The notes: generated from the letters alone by a model not told the origin. A stretch of 64,000 nucleotides of DNA from Agapanthus africanus (GCA_030015575.1 JASDDO010000019.1:511720986-511784985); one strand, 5' to 3'; positions 23,355 through 36,805 are shown, numbered from the stretch's first letter. Made by a program: numbers and translations.

Positions 23355-26300
23355 ATCTTCCCCCCTTAAAGAAATTCGGTCCCCGAATTTAAAAATATAA
23401 CTACGCGTACCTTCAAAGAGATGGGGATATTTCTTCCTCATCTCGCCCTCGGTCTCCCAGGTAACCTCCTCGCTGCTCGGGCTACGCCAATGGACCTTGA
23501 CGGTTGGTATAATCTTCGATCTCAACTTCTTCACCTGCCGATCCAGGATGGCCACCGGTTGCCCTGCAAAAGAAAGGTCGCGCTCTAGCTGGACTGTCGG
23601 GTGCTGAATCGCATGCGAAGGGTCGTGAAGGTACTTGCAGAGCATCGAAACATGGAAGACGGGGTGAACATCGGGAAAGCTGGGTGGAAGAGCCAAACGA
23701 TATGCAACAGTGCCGACACGCTCAAGGATCTCGAAGGGACCTACGGATCTAGGGCTAAGCTTCCCCTTTCGCCCAAAACGCATCACGCCCTTCATCAGAG
23801 AGACCCTCAGAAAAACATGATCGCCAACTGCGAACTCTAACTTGCGACGGCGCCTGTCTGCATACGATTTCTGCCTGCTCTGAGCCGCTCTCATCCGGTC
23901 TCGGATTAACTGTATCTTCGCTGTCGTCTCCTCAACAAGCTGCGGCCCCAAAATGCTGCTCTCGCTGAGCTCTGTCCAACAGACGGGCGATCTGCATCTC
24001 CTCCCATACAATGCCTCGAAAGGTGCCATCTGAATAGTATCCTGGAAGCTGTTGTTGTAGGAGAACTCCACTAGAGGTAAATGACGATCCCAGCTACCGT
24101 CGAAGTCTAAAACGCACGCTCTGAGCATATCCTCGAGAGTCTGAATGGTCCGCTCTGACTGTCCGTCGATCTGCGGATGAAACGCTGTGCTGAAGCTCAA
24201 ACGAGTGCCCAAAGCCTCCTGAAGTCTCTGCCAAAGTCGGCTGGTGAACTGGGTGCCTCGATCTGACACGATACAAGTCGGTACACCATGCAACCGCACG
24301 ATCTCGTCGATGTAAAGCTGGGCATACTGAGCGAAGCTGAAAGTCGTCTTCACTGGCAGGAAGTGAGCCGCTTTCGTCAATCGATCTACGATCACCCAGA
24401 TGGAGTCATACCCTCGACTGGTCCTGGGTAGACCCATAACGAAATCCATCGAAATCTGCTCCTATTTCCACTCCGGAATGGGTAACGGCTGTAGCTCTCC
24501 TGCGGGCCTCTGGTGCTCGGCCTTAACTTGCTGACAAGTCAGGCATCTCGATACAAACTCCGCAATGTCCCTCTTCATCCCGTCCCACCAGTAGGTCTCT
24601 CTCATATCATGGTACATCTTGGTGGAACCGGGGTGGACACTATACACTGATCGGTGTGCCTCCTCAAGAATGTCGCGCCGCAATCCATCAGCATCTGGTA
24701 CGCACGGTCTAGATCCATAGCGTAAAATCCCCTGATCGTCAATCACGAACTCGGAAAATCTGCCCTGTCCCATCTGTGCCATGATCTCTGAGCAACGGTC
24801 GTCACTGTGCTGTGCCTCATATATACGGTCAAGCAACTGTGGGCGTGCACGAACATGCGCGAGCTGTCCCCCTGTCTGAGTGAACTCGAACTCAACTCGG
24901 CTGTCACATAACATCTGCCAATCTGCTGACGACTGCCTCTGCACTGCGCGCAAAAAGGATAGACTACCCCCGGGCCTCCTACTCAACGCATCTGCCACCA
25001 CATTTGCCTTGCCTGGGTGATATAAGATCTCGCAGTCGTAGTCTTTCACCAACTCCATCCAACGACGCTGTCTGAGGTTCAGGTCTCGCTGCTGAAATAT
25101 GTATTTTAAGCTCTTGTGGTCTATGAATATTTGGCACGACTCGCCATATAGGTAATGTCGCCAAATCTTCAATGCAAAGACCACTGCAGCCATCTCCAAA
25201 TCATGAGTGGGGTAGTTCTGTTCATGCTTCTTCAACTGCCTAGAAGCATAAGCGATCACCCGGCCATGCTGCATCAATACACATCCTAACCCCACTCGCG
25301 AAGCATCACAGTAGACCACAAATCCGCCTGATCCCGAAGGCAAAGATAATACCGGCGCCGTAGTCAAACAAGTCCGTAGCTGCTGAAAACTACGCTCGCA
25401 CTCTTCTGTCCAAACGAAAGGAACTCCCTTCCGGGTCAAACCGGTCAAAGGTGCAGCTATACGGGAGAAGTCCTGAACAAAACACCTGTAGTAGCCTGCC
25501 AGGCCTAGAAAACTACGGATCTCAGTAACCGATGTAGGTCGGGGCCACTGCTGAACAGCCTCAATCTTCTTCGGGTCCACACATATGCCGTCTCTCGTAA
25601 CCACGTGACCCAAGAATCCGACGCTGTCCAGCCAGAAAGCACACTTGGAGAACTTTGCGAACAACTGGTGCTCCCTCAGAGTCTGTAACGTAATCTGCAA
25701 GTGCTGCTCGTGCTCCTCTCTTCTCCGGGAGTACACCAAGATATCGTCAATAAACACGATGATGAACAAGTCAAGATACGGCCTGAATGTACGGTTCATC
25801 AAATCCATGAATGCTGCTGGGGCGTTGGTGAGTCCGAACGACATCACCAAAAACTCGTAGTGGCCATAGCGTGTACGGAAGGCTGTCTTCGGTATATCCT
25901 CCTGTCAGATTCGCAGCTGGTGGTATCCTGATCGTAAGTCGATCCTCGAAAAATACCCCGCACCCTGAAGCTGGTCGAACAAATCATCAATGCGTGGCAA
26001 CGGATATCTGTTCCGAACGGTAACTTTGTTCAGCTGGCGGTAGTCGATGCATAAGCGCAAACTTCCATGCTTCTTCTTGACAAACAGGACCGGAGCACCC
26101 CACGGAGAAACACTAGGTCGAATAAGCCCCTTATCTAACAATTCCTGCAAGTGATCCTTCAGCTCTCGAAGCTCTGCCGGGGCCATCCAATAAGGCGGTA
26201 TAGAAATAGGCCCCGATCCGGGAAACAAATCAATGCAGAACTCAACATCGCGCTCAGGCGGTAGCCCAGGCAGCTCATCAGGGAAAACATCAGGGAACTC

Positions 26301-28097
26301 ACAAACAATATGGACCCGGTCCAACGGAACCTCTGCAGCTCGAGTATCACAAATATACGCTAAGAATCCCTGACATCCCTTCCGCAAGAGCTGACCAGCG
26401 CGAAGAGACGAAATCAAGCTGGGAAGGGTGACGCTGCGATCTCCCTGAATAACAAGGACTGGCTCTCCCGGAAAGCTAAATATGATTGCCTTCTCACGGC
26501 AGTCCACCGAAGCATAACAAGTGGCTAGCCAATCCATGCCCAGAAGCACATCAAAGTCCAACATATCGAGGAGAATCAAATCAACCGATGAATCCCTCTC
26601 CCCGATACGAACGGAACACAAACGAAATACAAAACGAGCGACAAACGACTCGCCTACCGGAGTAACAACAACAAGCGGACGATCTAACGACGACGACTCA
26701 CGGCCCAACATCGGTGCAAAGTGTGTAGAGACGTACGAATGTGTGGAACCTGGGTCAAATAATACCCGTGCGTCGAAAGAACAAACTGGCAAGGTACCTG
26801 TCACAACGGCATTGGATGCCTGCGCATCCTGCGGTGTCAAAGCAAAAACTCGGGCCTGTCCTCCACCGATAGCGGGCTGACCTCGTCCTCGGCCTCTGCC
26901 TCCTCGTCCTCTCTGAACAGGACCGCCGCGTCCACGGCCTCTGGGTGCACCTAACTGGCGTGGAGCATCGCCTGTGGTAGGAAGTAGGGCTCTCTGAGGA
27001 GGGGGTGGTGATGGTGGTAGGGTCATATGCGGAACGGTCGCCGCTCCCTGTCGCCTCGCCGGACAGTCTCTGACAAGATGGTGCGGACTCCCGCACCCAA
27101 AACACCCTGGCGACGGCTGCTGCCCCTGGGGATAAGAACCATATAACTGTCCCCGTCCAAATCCTCTGCCAGGCCTATCTCTCGGAAAGAATCTGGCACG
27201 CTGCCTCTGAGACGGTACATCGGTGCGAATCCTCTTCGGCCCAGAAACGCCCGAAGTCTGTGATATGCGTGCCTCCATCCGTAATGCCGTATCCATAGCA
27301 GCTGAATAAGTGTCGTAGTGCTGGGCGCCAATGGCAAGATATAGCTGGGCATCAAGTCCCTGTACGAACCTCTTCACCATCTTCTCTTCTGTATCCACCA
27401 AATACTGAGCATATCGGGATAACTGTGTAAACTGGATGTCATACTCAGACACCGTCATCCCAGGTGTCTTTACTAAGGCCTCGAAGCTACGAGCTCTGGC
27501 GTCATGAACGCTCTCTGGGAGGAAACGAGCTAGAAAGACTGCTGTAAACTCGGCCCACGTCATAGGCGGTAGACCTGCAGCTCGACCTCTCAAGACCGAC
27601 TCCCACCATGTCTGAGCGAGACCCTCTAGTCGGAAACTCGCAAGCTCTACCCATCGATCATCCGAACATCTCAGCGAATGGCAGATCCTGGCTAAACTGT
27701 CAAGGAACGTCTGTGGGTCCTCCGCTGCCTCGGTGCCTGTGAATACTGGAGGTCTCAGCCTCATGAAATCCTGTAGTGAAACCGGGATGGCCACGGTGGT
27801 GGTAGTAGGAGAAGGTATCATGGTCGTCTGTGATGTAGTAGGTACGTCATCCGGCCTCGGTGTACGACTGGCTGCAACTAGGGATCCTACCATCTGACGT
27901 AGCTCCTGCATGCCCCCCATCATCTGTCGCAACTCCTCCATACCAGTCTCGAGCCTATCCATACGGCCTGGGGAAGGTGGATCGGTCTGTCCCTGCGGCG
28001 TAGGCATACCACCCTGCTCAGTCCTAGTCTCGGACGAGCCAGCTCGAATCTCGTCTCGGGCGGCAGCCCTCTGTGCCCTCGTAGCCTTCGGCGGCAT
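23229..28097 (-). pseudogene. Gy2 gag-pol: gag, protease, RT, RNase H, integrase, chromodomain
   Basis: The start at 28097 reads [10 protein letters not shown]. Gag covers about residues 118-250. The CCHC zinc knuckle has Cys332, Cys335, His340 and Cys345 and is followed by an RG-rich basic stretch (about 386-406). Protease shows FDPGSTHS (447-454) and VLLGMDWL. Reverse transcriptase begins near residue 640, with [20 protein letters not shown] and the catalytic FIDDILVYS near 25750. RNase H ([13 protein letters not shown]) is near 25310. Integrase has an HHCC zinc region near 24600 and the D-D-E core motifs DRLTKAAHFLPV, SDRGTQFTS and HPQIDGQSE. The end carries VHWRSPSSEEVTWE, a chromodomain-like motif of Tekay elements. 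The last part overlaps the 3' LTR. About two breaks are present; otherwise coding is well preserved. Confidence 0.92.
23355..23371 (-). other. Gy2 polypurine tract
   Basis: The minus strand reads CTTTAAGGGGGGAAGAT, abutting the 3' LTR, as expected for the plus-strand DNA primer. Confidence 0.88.
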
Positions 28098-28314
28098 AGT
28101 GGCTGTTACAGGAAAATGGATAATAAGAACAGTGCAATAGGATCATAGAATATACGGAATTGAAGAAGGAATTTTCAAGAAAGTATATCCTAAAGTCACT
28201 TAGGCGGAGTACCGTATCGCAAGTATGCCGCGGACATACATACGCTACGTTACCCTACTTAAGTCACTTACGCCATCTACCAAGGGTCATCCTACACTCA
28301 AAAAGGTAAAACCT
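28098..28314 (-). other. Gy2 leader between primer site and gag
   Basis: A short leader of about 220 bases with no gene. A matching segment, including the GCGGTACTTCGCC block, is found in Gy3 at about 40608-40790. Confidence 0.65.
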
Positions 28315-28327
28315 GGCTCTGATACCA
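28315..28327 (-). other. Gy2 primer binding site, initiator tRNA-Met
   Basis: The minus strand reads TGGTATCAGAGCC, four bases from the end of the 5' LTR. Confidence 0.94.
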
Positions 28328-28331
28328 ACTT

Positions 28332-31300
28332 TGTCACGACCCGCAGGGTATGGAACGTGACTGGCACTTAAGTTACGAAACGTCTCAAGACGTCCGTAAA
28401 ATAAGTAAGCCAAAGCCCAGAAACCAAAACCAAATAAGCAAAAGAATGAAGGAAAACCAATCCATTGAAAGCGAGTTTATCAAATAAGTCATATAAAAAC
28501 CTTTTTTAAAACAATACAAATTTTTTCGAAAATTTCGGCAGAGTCTCCTTTGTAAATACGGGCCCCCAAAATGGGTACAATAAGAATATATATGAATCCA
28601 ACAAATAAGGCATCCCCAAGCGGGAGCTAGCTCTTCGCCACAGGGTGGTCACAAATCCCACGCAATATAAAGCAACAACATGCGAAATAATCATAAGGAA
28701 GCATGAGAAAAACAGCATGTCGACTCAAGTGAGCTCGACCCCAAAATACAGCATAAAAAGTCCAAAAATCTCACAGTCTCATCTCTAGGTCAATATACAA
28801 CAATACTGGTAGATACAGTAGATGGAGTACACTAGATACAAAGAATATACAAGGTGGTGCAAAAATAATAATATAACCCACCTAAGAGCAAAACCTCGAG
28901 TCCAGGCAAAAGAAGCAAGTGCGCCCGCCGCTACTGTACTGACGGAGCGGACCTGAAAAAGGCTGTGGCACAACGGGGGTGAGTTGCCAACTCGTGAGTA
29001 ATAAATAACATCTACACAGGCTATCGAATGCATGCACACAAGCATCCTAGCATCTCAAATACAGGTAAGGCAGGACATAATAGCAGGTATGTATGCAATA
29101 TGAATATACTAGCAGGTATGAATGCAATGCGAATCAACTCATGATCTGAATGTGTAAGTATAAGAATCATGTTCTTCCTTTAGGAATCTCTTTTGAAATA
29201 CCAGCACAATACCAATAGAATCAACAAGAATCTGTGTCCAGCATCGACACCTCAAAACTGTCTCAAATCTCATATCAATGTATCTCTGGCCTCAGCCGTC
29301 CGGCTGACCCATCTCAAATATCAATATCTCATCATCTCACGGCCACGGTCGGTATCCTCTTGATATCCGCCGTCCCAAACAGTCACCGGTAGGTAATCCG
29401 TCCCCTGCCAGGCTCAACGTCAACACTACATTCTTCTTGTCCCGGGGTACCTTACCGGGCCCACCATGTACCCGTGACGGTTCCTCCACTCCTCGACACG
29501 GATCTCGAAAACCACAGCAAACTCATGGTGGACGACACTTACATCACTAGAAAACCGCAATTTACATATTTTAAAAATATAATAAGTTTAGAAATTTTGC
29601 GGCTTTCCCCCGAAATCCAGAAATATCATAATATCTCAAGAAATCCTCATAAGTGCATATGTCAATGATAATGAATGCATATGGTATCAATAATCAAGTT
29701 GCGATGTGTGATTAATAGATTAGGCATGAACAACTAATATGATGAAGCACATGCACATGAATAGCAATCCTACGATTTCATTTTAAGGAATTAAAGCAAT
29801 AGCGCGAGTTTAAGTATCAATTATAGTAAAAGGTTTCAATTTAAAGGTTATCTAGTGTGGTGACATGGCAATTACCAAGGTGTGTGTGTAAGCATGAATA
29901 GTGCTCGTGCTGCATATAAAACCCTGGCAATGGTGCAGGTGTCCTATAAAATGGTTTCACATATGTATGTCAATATAAGGCATGAATGTAGCAAATAATC
30001 ATACAAGTATTACACCCCTAATTACTAACATTACTAAGAATCTTTTAAGCTACTAAAACTATCGGGCGACTTGCGCCATCCAACGATAGTCCCCCATAGA
30101 TGTTACATCTACTCACCGGAATCCCTAGCTAGTCACGTCCAATCACCGCTTTCCCCTTTCGTGCCGCGTCTGACGTCTCCGCGACCGAACCTGGAATTAC
30201 ATCAATACCAAACATAAGGTTACATATCAAGAACGACGCAATTCCCTAATGAAAATACCATAGTTCACAAGCTAGGTAGAACGTGCACAAAGTGCGCGGA
30301 ACACACGCGAAAATCGCAAAACTAACTAGAATCGTCGATTTGGTCGCCCGGAAAAACTAAAACCCGAACACTCAAAAATCCGCACTCACACATCCTAAAA
30401 CTCATAGGATACATTAAAAATGTCATCAAGACATCGCAAATAATTCATCGCAATATTTTAATAAAAACTGGTAAGCCAGAATTTGCAATTTGGTGCAAAT
30501 ATCGACAATTAGCGACAAAGTTATCACAGTCCAACACAACCATCCAACCACACAACTAGTTAGCCACAATAACACAAATTTTAACTGATTTACCATGCTA
30601 CAAAACCCAATATCCAAACACAACCCTTTCTTGAATTTGGGAAATAGCAATCTTAATGAAAATTTCACACAAGTTTAACATAGATTAGCATAACATCAAG
30701 CCACTTAAGCAAAGTAACCTTATAGATTGGTTAAGTAAAAAACTAGATAGCTAATTAGCTTTAATTAACTAAATAATGGTTTCTAAAAACCCTAGTTTAA
30801 CTCTAACCATAAACCTTTAAAAACTAGATTAGAAACTAACACTAAATTAACACTAGATTTTTGGCCCAATTAGCAAGTTAACCACTTAGATTAAGCTAAC
30901 AAAATAACTAAGTAACAAAATAGCTTAATTAATCTCTTAATGGTGTTCTAAACCCTAAATTAATTTCAAACCACAAACTTTAAAAAAACTAGTATGCAAA
31001 TAGCACTAAAATTAACACTAAAACAATTTTCAAAGTTCTAATTAGCACACTTTAAACTACAATTTAACCAAAGATTGAAATTATACCTCACAAACCCAAA
31101 CCCTATGTTGCTAAAGCCTCCCAAGATGCCATCTTTCCAAGATTTGAACCAATTTGGGTTTGAGAAGAGAGGGAATAAGGTTTTGTGTTGAAATAGTGAA
31201 GGATTTGTTGATTTTTATTGAATTTTGATGCAATTTTTTGAAGAAAATGAGAGAAAAGAGAAGGAAAATAATGGAATGGGGGGGGAGCTGGTCTCGGCCA

Positions 31301-31946
31301 GAAGAGGGAGAGGGGAGTGGTGTGGGGTGTATGGAAAAAGCCATGGTCAAACCCCCCAAAGTCAATACACCATACCTCCAAATACTATATTTTAAAACCT
31401 ACACAAAACGCCTCCTTCATTCTTACCAAAAGAGTTTTAAAACAAAAGAGAGGGGGAGAATTTCTGCAGTTTGGGGCCAGCCAAGGAGATGTGAGGATGT
31501 GTGTGTGAGAGTGCACAAAAAAAATTTGCAAAAAGACCCCCTACAAGTCCAAAATTGCAAGTTTTAGCTTAAATTCAATAAATTTCGTTTTCCATAATAA
31601 AAATTAGTTAAAACTTAAAATAAATTACTAAAAATTTATGTTACAACTAGATTTTAATTAACAAGATTTTAAAGCTTAAATTTAGCCCATTTAAATTTGT
31701 ATTTATCGCTAATTTAATGTATTTTCTTACCGGCTTAAAATAATATTAAAAATTGAAAAATTAGGGAAAATTTTTAAACGACCAGAATTTCATAACTCAT
31801 TTGCTACTAGAAACTAGGAATTACCTATCCAAATTAGGTATAATTAGTCCTAAACTGCAAAATAACAAAAAGGACGGTTTTCGGAAAAATACCGAATTTT
31901 CACCGATTTTCAGGAAAACACCAAAACGACTTTTCAAGGCATTACA
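28332..31946 (-). repeat. 5' LTR of Gy2
   Basis: 3615 bp from TGTCACGACCC to GGCATTACA on the plus strand, nearly identical to the other copy. Short frames in it are mirrored in the other LTR and show no known domain. Confidence 0.95.
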
Positions 31947-31951
31947 GATAA
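31947..31951. repeat. Target site duplication of Gy2, right copy (GATAA)
   Basis: It matches 19731-19735; Co2 sequence resumes after it. Confidence 0.94.
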
Positions 31952-33851
31952 TCTCTCAAGATTCAGACATATGTTCCTGTTGAAACACAAGTCCGAACCT
32001 TTTGAGATATTCATAGAAAATGATTTAGAAGTAGAAAACCAAAACACGGGTATAAGTATTATGTCCTTTGATGAGATCGAGGAGGAGAATACTTGAGCAC
32101 GGAAATCCTGGATTATTCTAAAGGTGAATGAGATTCTCTCTCAGCATTAATCCTCCGTATACACCATAGCACGATGGTATATCGGGGCGGAGCAATAGCA
32201 CCCTATGTGATATGGTGTGCTCTATGATGAGTACTACTGTGTTTCCTATTTCCTTTTGGGAGTTATGCACTTGAGAAGCTGCATACCAATTGAATTGGGT
32301 TCCAATCAAATCAGTTGCCTACCGCTTCATATATGATATGGAAAGGGAAGAGCCCATATCTTAAGTTGGTTAAGATTTGGGGTTGTCCGGGCTATGTCTA
32401 AAAGCATAATCCGGACAGGCTCGAGGCAAGGTCTGTTATGTACAACTGGAAAGGTTCCAGCTATACAAACAACAGCAGATGATTTGGTAGAACCAAAGGA
32501 TTCAGTAGATTCCAACGAACCTCAGCCTCTCCGCCGATCTAGTAGGGTTCTTCACCCACCTGAGAGATATTTCGGTTACTCTATGACAGTGGGAGCGAGG
32601 ATTGCATTATGAGATGATGACCCAACTAGTTTCGAACTGGCCATCAGGAGTGGGACTCTATAAGAATGGCTGGATGCTTAGCGATCTGAGATGGAATCCA
32701 TGTACACCAACAAAGTATGGACTTTGGTTGCTATATTTGAAGGGTTAAATCCCCATCAGGAGCAAGTATTTCTTGAGAAGATTACTTGGTGTAGATGGAA
32801 AAGTTGAGACTTTCAAAGCTAGACTTGTTAAAGCTTTTCGTCATCGACCAGGCGTGGATAATGATGAAACCTTTTCAAGTAGCTATGCTTAAGTCCATCC
32901 AGATCCTACTTGCCACGGCTACATACCATGACTACGATTTCTGGCGGTTGGGTGCCATGACTGCTTTTCTAAATGAAGTTTTAGAAGAGAATGTCTATAA
33001 GTACACAGCCAGAGGGCTTCGCAAACAGTGGGAGCAACGAAAACGTGTACAAGATGCTTTATAGGATAAAGCAGGCATCGCGGAGTTGGAACATCTGTTT
33101 TGATGTGGTAGTCAAAGAGTTTGACTTCATCAAAATGGTAGATGAACCTTGTATATTCAAAAAGGTAGTAGGAAGTATGGTGGCGATCCTCGTAGAGTAC
33201 GTGGATGACATACTCTTGATAGGGAAGGAGTTTCCTATGCTACGCTCGATCAATCTCCGCTTATCACAATGGTTCTCCACATAGGATCAAAGTGATACCT
33301 CCTAAATCCTGGGTTTTGGATCTATGAGATAGATCTAATTAGATGTTAGGATTCTCACTAGTTCTAGAGAGATGGTATCAATCGATCCTGGGGAGAATCA
33401 CTGGAAGGGTTCCAGGGTGATAAGGACGACTGAAAGTCAGTCACAGGCATTGTCTTTACCCTCAGTAAAGGGACGGTATGTTGGAAGAGTTCCAAGATAG
33501 ATACCGTGACATACTAGACGATTAAGGCTGAATACATCGCTACTTAAGATGCTACCAAAGAGGATGTTTGGGTATATATTGGTTCATGAGATGAACTACG
33601 TTCCAACCATTGTGAGACAATGGAGTTGTGGCTTATGCCAAGGAACGCCGGTCCCATCAGTGCTCCAGACATATTCTAAGGCAGTGTCACCTGATCATGG
33701 AGATGGTTGATCTCCAGGATGATCGAGGTTAGGAGAGTAGACTCAGACGACAACACAGCGGATCCACTCACAAAGGCCTTTTCCCAGAGAGAGACTTTTA
33801 TGGGATGGTTGAGTATGAGATACTGCAACCACTGCTATCAGATGGCCCTAG
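31952..33851 (+). pseudogene. Co2 integrase, reverse transcriptase and RNase H relic
   Basis: Decayed Copia pol on the plus strand. Recognisable pieces are the late integrase segment near 32280-32420, the reverse transcriptase motif YVDDILLIG near 33196-33225, and the RNase H end around 33740-33800. The region is heavily broken and aligns along its length with Co3 (47665-49560) and reversed Co4 (62940-64000), which carry the same kind of decay. Confidence 0.82.
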
Positions 33852-33865
33852 TGCAAGTGGGAGAT
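33852..33865 (+). other. Co2 polypurine tract
   Basis: TGCAAGTGGGAGAT abuts the 3' LTR start and matches the tracts of Co1, Co3 and Co4. Confidence 0.85.
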
Positions 33866-36075
33866 TGTTAGTTGTATGTATGCCCTAGAGGCTATTACTG
33901 TACATTGGATGTATAGTTTAGTGGATGCTGGGACATATATAGGGAGGACTTTCTTGCTCGACATGATAGTATACTATCTGGTTACTCTTTACCTTAACGT
34001 GTGCACCGATTTTCTCTCTGTTACATGTTGGTAAAGCCCTTAGGATGTGTACTTGACTACCTGGACTATGATGCAGATCATACTGGTGGGGACATGGTAG
34101 TCCATAAGTACATCCTTCAAGGTCCCTAGTCGTGGGTGTATCGAGACAGGGCATCGAAATACCAGAGTAGACTAGCGTATACCTTCTCAACCCATAAAGA
34201 TGGGCGATAGATGATCCCATATCCATTGGTGTTTGACATCGGAGATGATATATGGGTGCTCAGTGGAGACTGGGTACACTGTACGGACTCGCCGAGAACT
34301 CCCAGATGGTATTATACCTTACGTCAGATGGCAGTTCTCTGGTAACACTGGTACAGAGTAGTCTGTTGACCCGAGATCGTCATAGAGTCTTGTGTGATTC
34401 CCACTGTGCTTTAATTTCCACCTTACCATGTCCAAGAGGGCGTGCAAAACGGTGGTTTTTGGGTACAGTCCCGAGTCACATGGAGGCAATGAGCGATAGG
34501 AGGGGATTCGTCTCTCCCGGTATAGGGAGTTGATGTTGCGCTGTGTTCGATTGGCTATAACCGGAAATCCCTGGCCAGGGTTGCTGAGATTTACTGGTAA
34601 GTGTTACCTGTAGTTTCTCGAACTGTTATAGACCTTATATCGACACGACTTATCGAGCTATTGGGGTCTAACGTTTACCACCCCTAGGCAAGATATGCGA
34701 CATATCAGACGAAAAGACCGGACTGTACGGTAAGTGTTACTGGTTGGATTCACAGGAGTGTGAGCGGGCTTGCTCGTCGATCTTCTGATCGCTCAATACC
34801 CGGGTGGCCGTTACGTTTAGCAGACCGCTTGCGGCTTGTGGGTGTTTGATATGATCATCATCTGCTGCCGGCGTATTGACGAGTCTTTAGAGTCCTACAC
34901 AGAGGTTTCCTGGCTCAAGCGAAACGAAATAGGAGCGCATATGAGATATGTGCAGGACCGAGAATAATGCGTGTATGTGATACCGTATTCTATTCTCGCG
35001 ATGAATGTATCGATTGGTTGTATGCGATATAACCTAATTATCGAATCAAGGATTGATTCGATAAATCGATACATTGGATATTAGTCGGTCATATGCGATA
35101 TGACCGGATCGTTAAATCAAGTGTTGATTTAATGATTTAATGTATAATTATATATTTGATATATTACTTTGCATTAACTAGTAATGATTCACTTTAAAAG
35201 GATTTTCTCACTTGTTTGTGCACATTGTATATGTGATATATTTTTTGTGCACAAGTTTGTATCATGTTTAATGATGCATGCCAACTTGGGTTTGTGTAAA
35301 GATTAAACCATGGTTATATGAATGGTTAGGGTTTTGGTTTCTTATTTATTTATTTATTTATTCTTTTTGGAAAATAATAAGCATAAAGAGAAAATGGTGG
35401 CTTTCTTTGTTTGTATATTGAAGCTTCATGAAGCTTTGACCAAAGTGACCATTTTGTCTTCATCCTTAACTCTAATCATTCATCTAACCTTAGTCAATTC
35501 TCTACATATAACCATGGTTCATATTATGATAAGGATTGATTTTCTTTTGGATTAATTAACTTATCATAATATTCCATCATCTTCTTCTTCTTCTTCAAGA
35601 AGAAAACCTAGCTTTCATCAATGGTGATTTGATGAAAAGAGTGAGAAATCCAATTCTAAAGTGAACCCACCTCCTATTTCTTCATCTTCTACCTCTTGCC
35701 AAGTAGTATAGGGTGTTTTCTTCACAAGTTTCATGACTTGGTGAAGTGGGAGCTTGATCTTGTGATGCCTCGACGTAGATCATCTTCGGCATCGTAGTCG
35801 ATGACCTAGCCCGCCCTTTTCTCTGATGAAGCCGACGCTAGAGCCCGGGATTCTATTTGGACAGCGAGGAGACTTCATCATGGAGCAATGGAGGTGGAGA
35901 ACCGGATCTACAAAGGTTGTATTTCCGTTCACTTAGTTAAATTGTTAACTAGCTTCATGTTTCGCCTAAAATTCTAGTTAACGATCCGTATTAAGGTTTC
36001 TCGGCACTTGTAAAATTAGAAATTGGCATGGTTGATGCCTTGTGAGACCTCTAGTGTGTGCCTAGGAACCCTACA
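33866..36075 (+). repeat. 3' LTR of Co2
   Basis: 2210 bp, TGTTAGTTGTATG to GGAACCCTACA, about 99% identical to 13480-15692 by eye. Confidence 0.94.
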
Positions 36076-36080
36076 CTCCT
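36076..36080. repeat. Target site duplication of Co2, right copy (CTCCT)
   Basis: It matches 13475-13479. Co0 sequence resumes after it. Confidence 0.93.
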
Positions 36081-36805
36081 GGCATGGTAGTGTACCTGCA
36101 GGTGATGGATTCACCCTCTCTAAAGGTGTCTTAAAGACTAAAGGGGAAAAGGATGTGCATGATTGGCAGATTACTTGCTTTGGCAATTGAGTCAATCATG
36201 AGATGTCAAGTACCACACCAGACGTTGTTTTTTGCACTAGATACAATAAGTTGATATTAATCCTATCCTGGAGAAACGTTCGGAAGCAGTTTTAGAACAT
36301 AAGTGGATGTTGTTGGGATATGATAACAACAGCCTCTTTTAGGAAACGGTTATCATTCCAAGCTTCCATGGTGACCTGGATGACAGAGTGACTGTCAGAG
36401 TTATAGTTTTCCCTCTGACGAGGGGCAGTGGTTTGGATAGGTGATCCAAGCGGACACTAAGGGAGGCATGACACAGGATACTGATTATGTTCAGTTGACG
36501 ATACAGTCTAAGAAGTTATGATTTAGAGTTCATTTATGAACTAGGTCCCATCAAATATCCAAACATATTCTAAGACAGGTATTGCTCATTTCGGGAGATG
36601 GCTTTCTCCGCGAACTTGAGATAAAGAGAGACATAGAAAGAAACATTAGGGCGGATCCACTCACTGAGGCTATTCCTCGAATGCAATAGTTTCGCAAACG
36701 AGCTTTGTAAAACTGATTAGTAGAGGAGTTGGGTGTTCGGTATCACACGTTCTGTGAGTATGCGGCATCGCAATAATTAGCCTTAAGTGCAAGTGGGTGA
36801 TTGTT
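36081..36805 (+). pseudogene. Co0: decayed Copia, right visible part (reverse transcriptase end, RNase H, PPT)
   Basis: Continues Co0 after Co2. RNase H relics include a segment like NxADPLT near 36645-36670. The tract GTGCAAGTGGGTGAT (about 36787-36801) is followed by TGTT, the first bases of its 3' LTR, at 36802-36805. There Gy3 was inserted; TTGTT at 36801-36805 is the likely duplication, but its partner is outside the window. Confidence 0.72.

Larger units (their letters stand above)
19736..31946 (-). mobile_element. Gy2: Tekay/Del-type Gypsy chromovirus with 3.6-kb LTRs
   Basis: 12.2 kb, on the minus strand, with LTRs at 19736-23354 and 28332-31946, an initiator tRNA-Met primer site, a polypurine tract and GATAA duplications. 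The interior encodes gag, protease, reverse transcriptase, RNase H, integrase and a C-terminal chromodomain-like region, in that order. The element is nearly whole, with about two breaks in the coding region. LTRs differ by roughly 1%, suggesting an age of a few hundred thousand years under usual plant rates. Long LTRs, primer choice and the C-terminal motif point to the Tekay (Del) clade. It sits in the decayed pol region of Co2. Confidence 0.94.
13480..36075 (+). mobile_element. Co2: non-autonomous Copia element, with Gy2 inserted
   Basis: Two 2.2-kb LTRs (13480-15692 and 33866-36075), primer site for initiator tRNA-Met, polypurine tract, and CTCCT target duplications on both sides. Without Gy2 it is about 10.4 kb. 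The leader is about 3.2 kb, structured and noncoding. Protease, integrase, reverse transcriptase and RNase H are decayed relics, and no gag is recognisable. LTRs differ by roughly 1%, so insertion is probably well under a million years old, assuming a plant rate near 1.3e-8 per site per year. Co3 and Co4 are the same family with the same kind of decayed interior. Confidence 0.92.
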
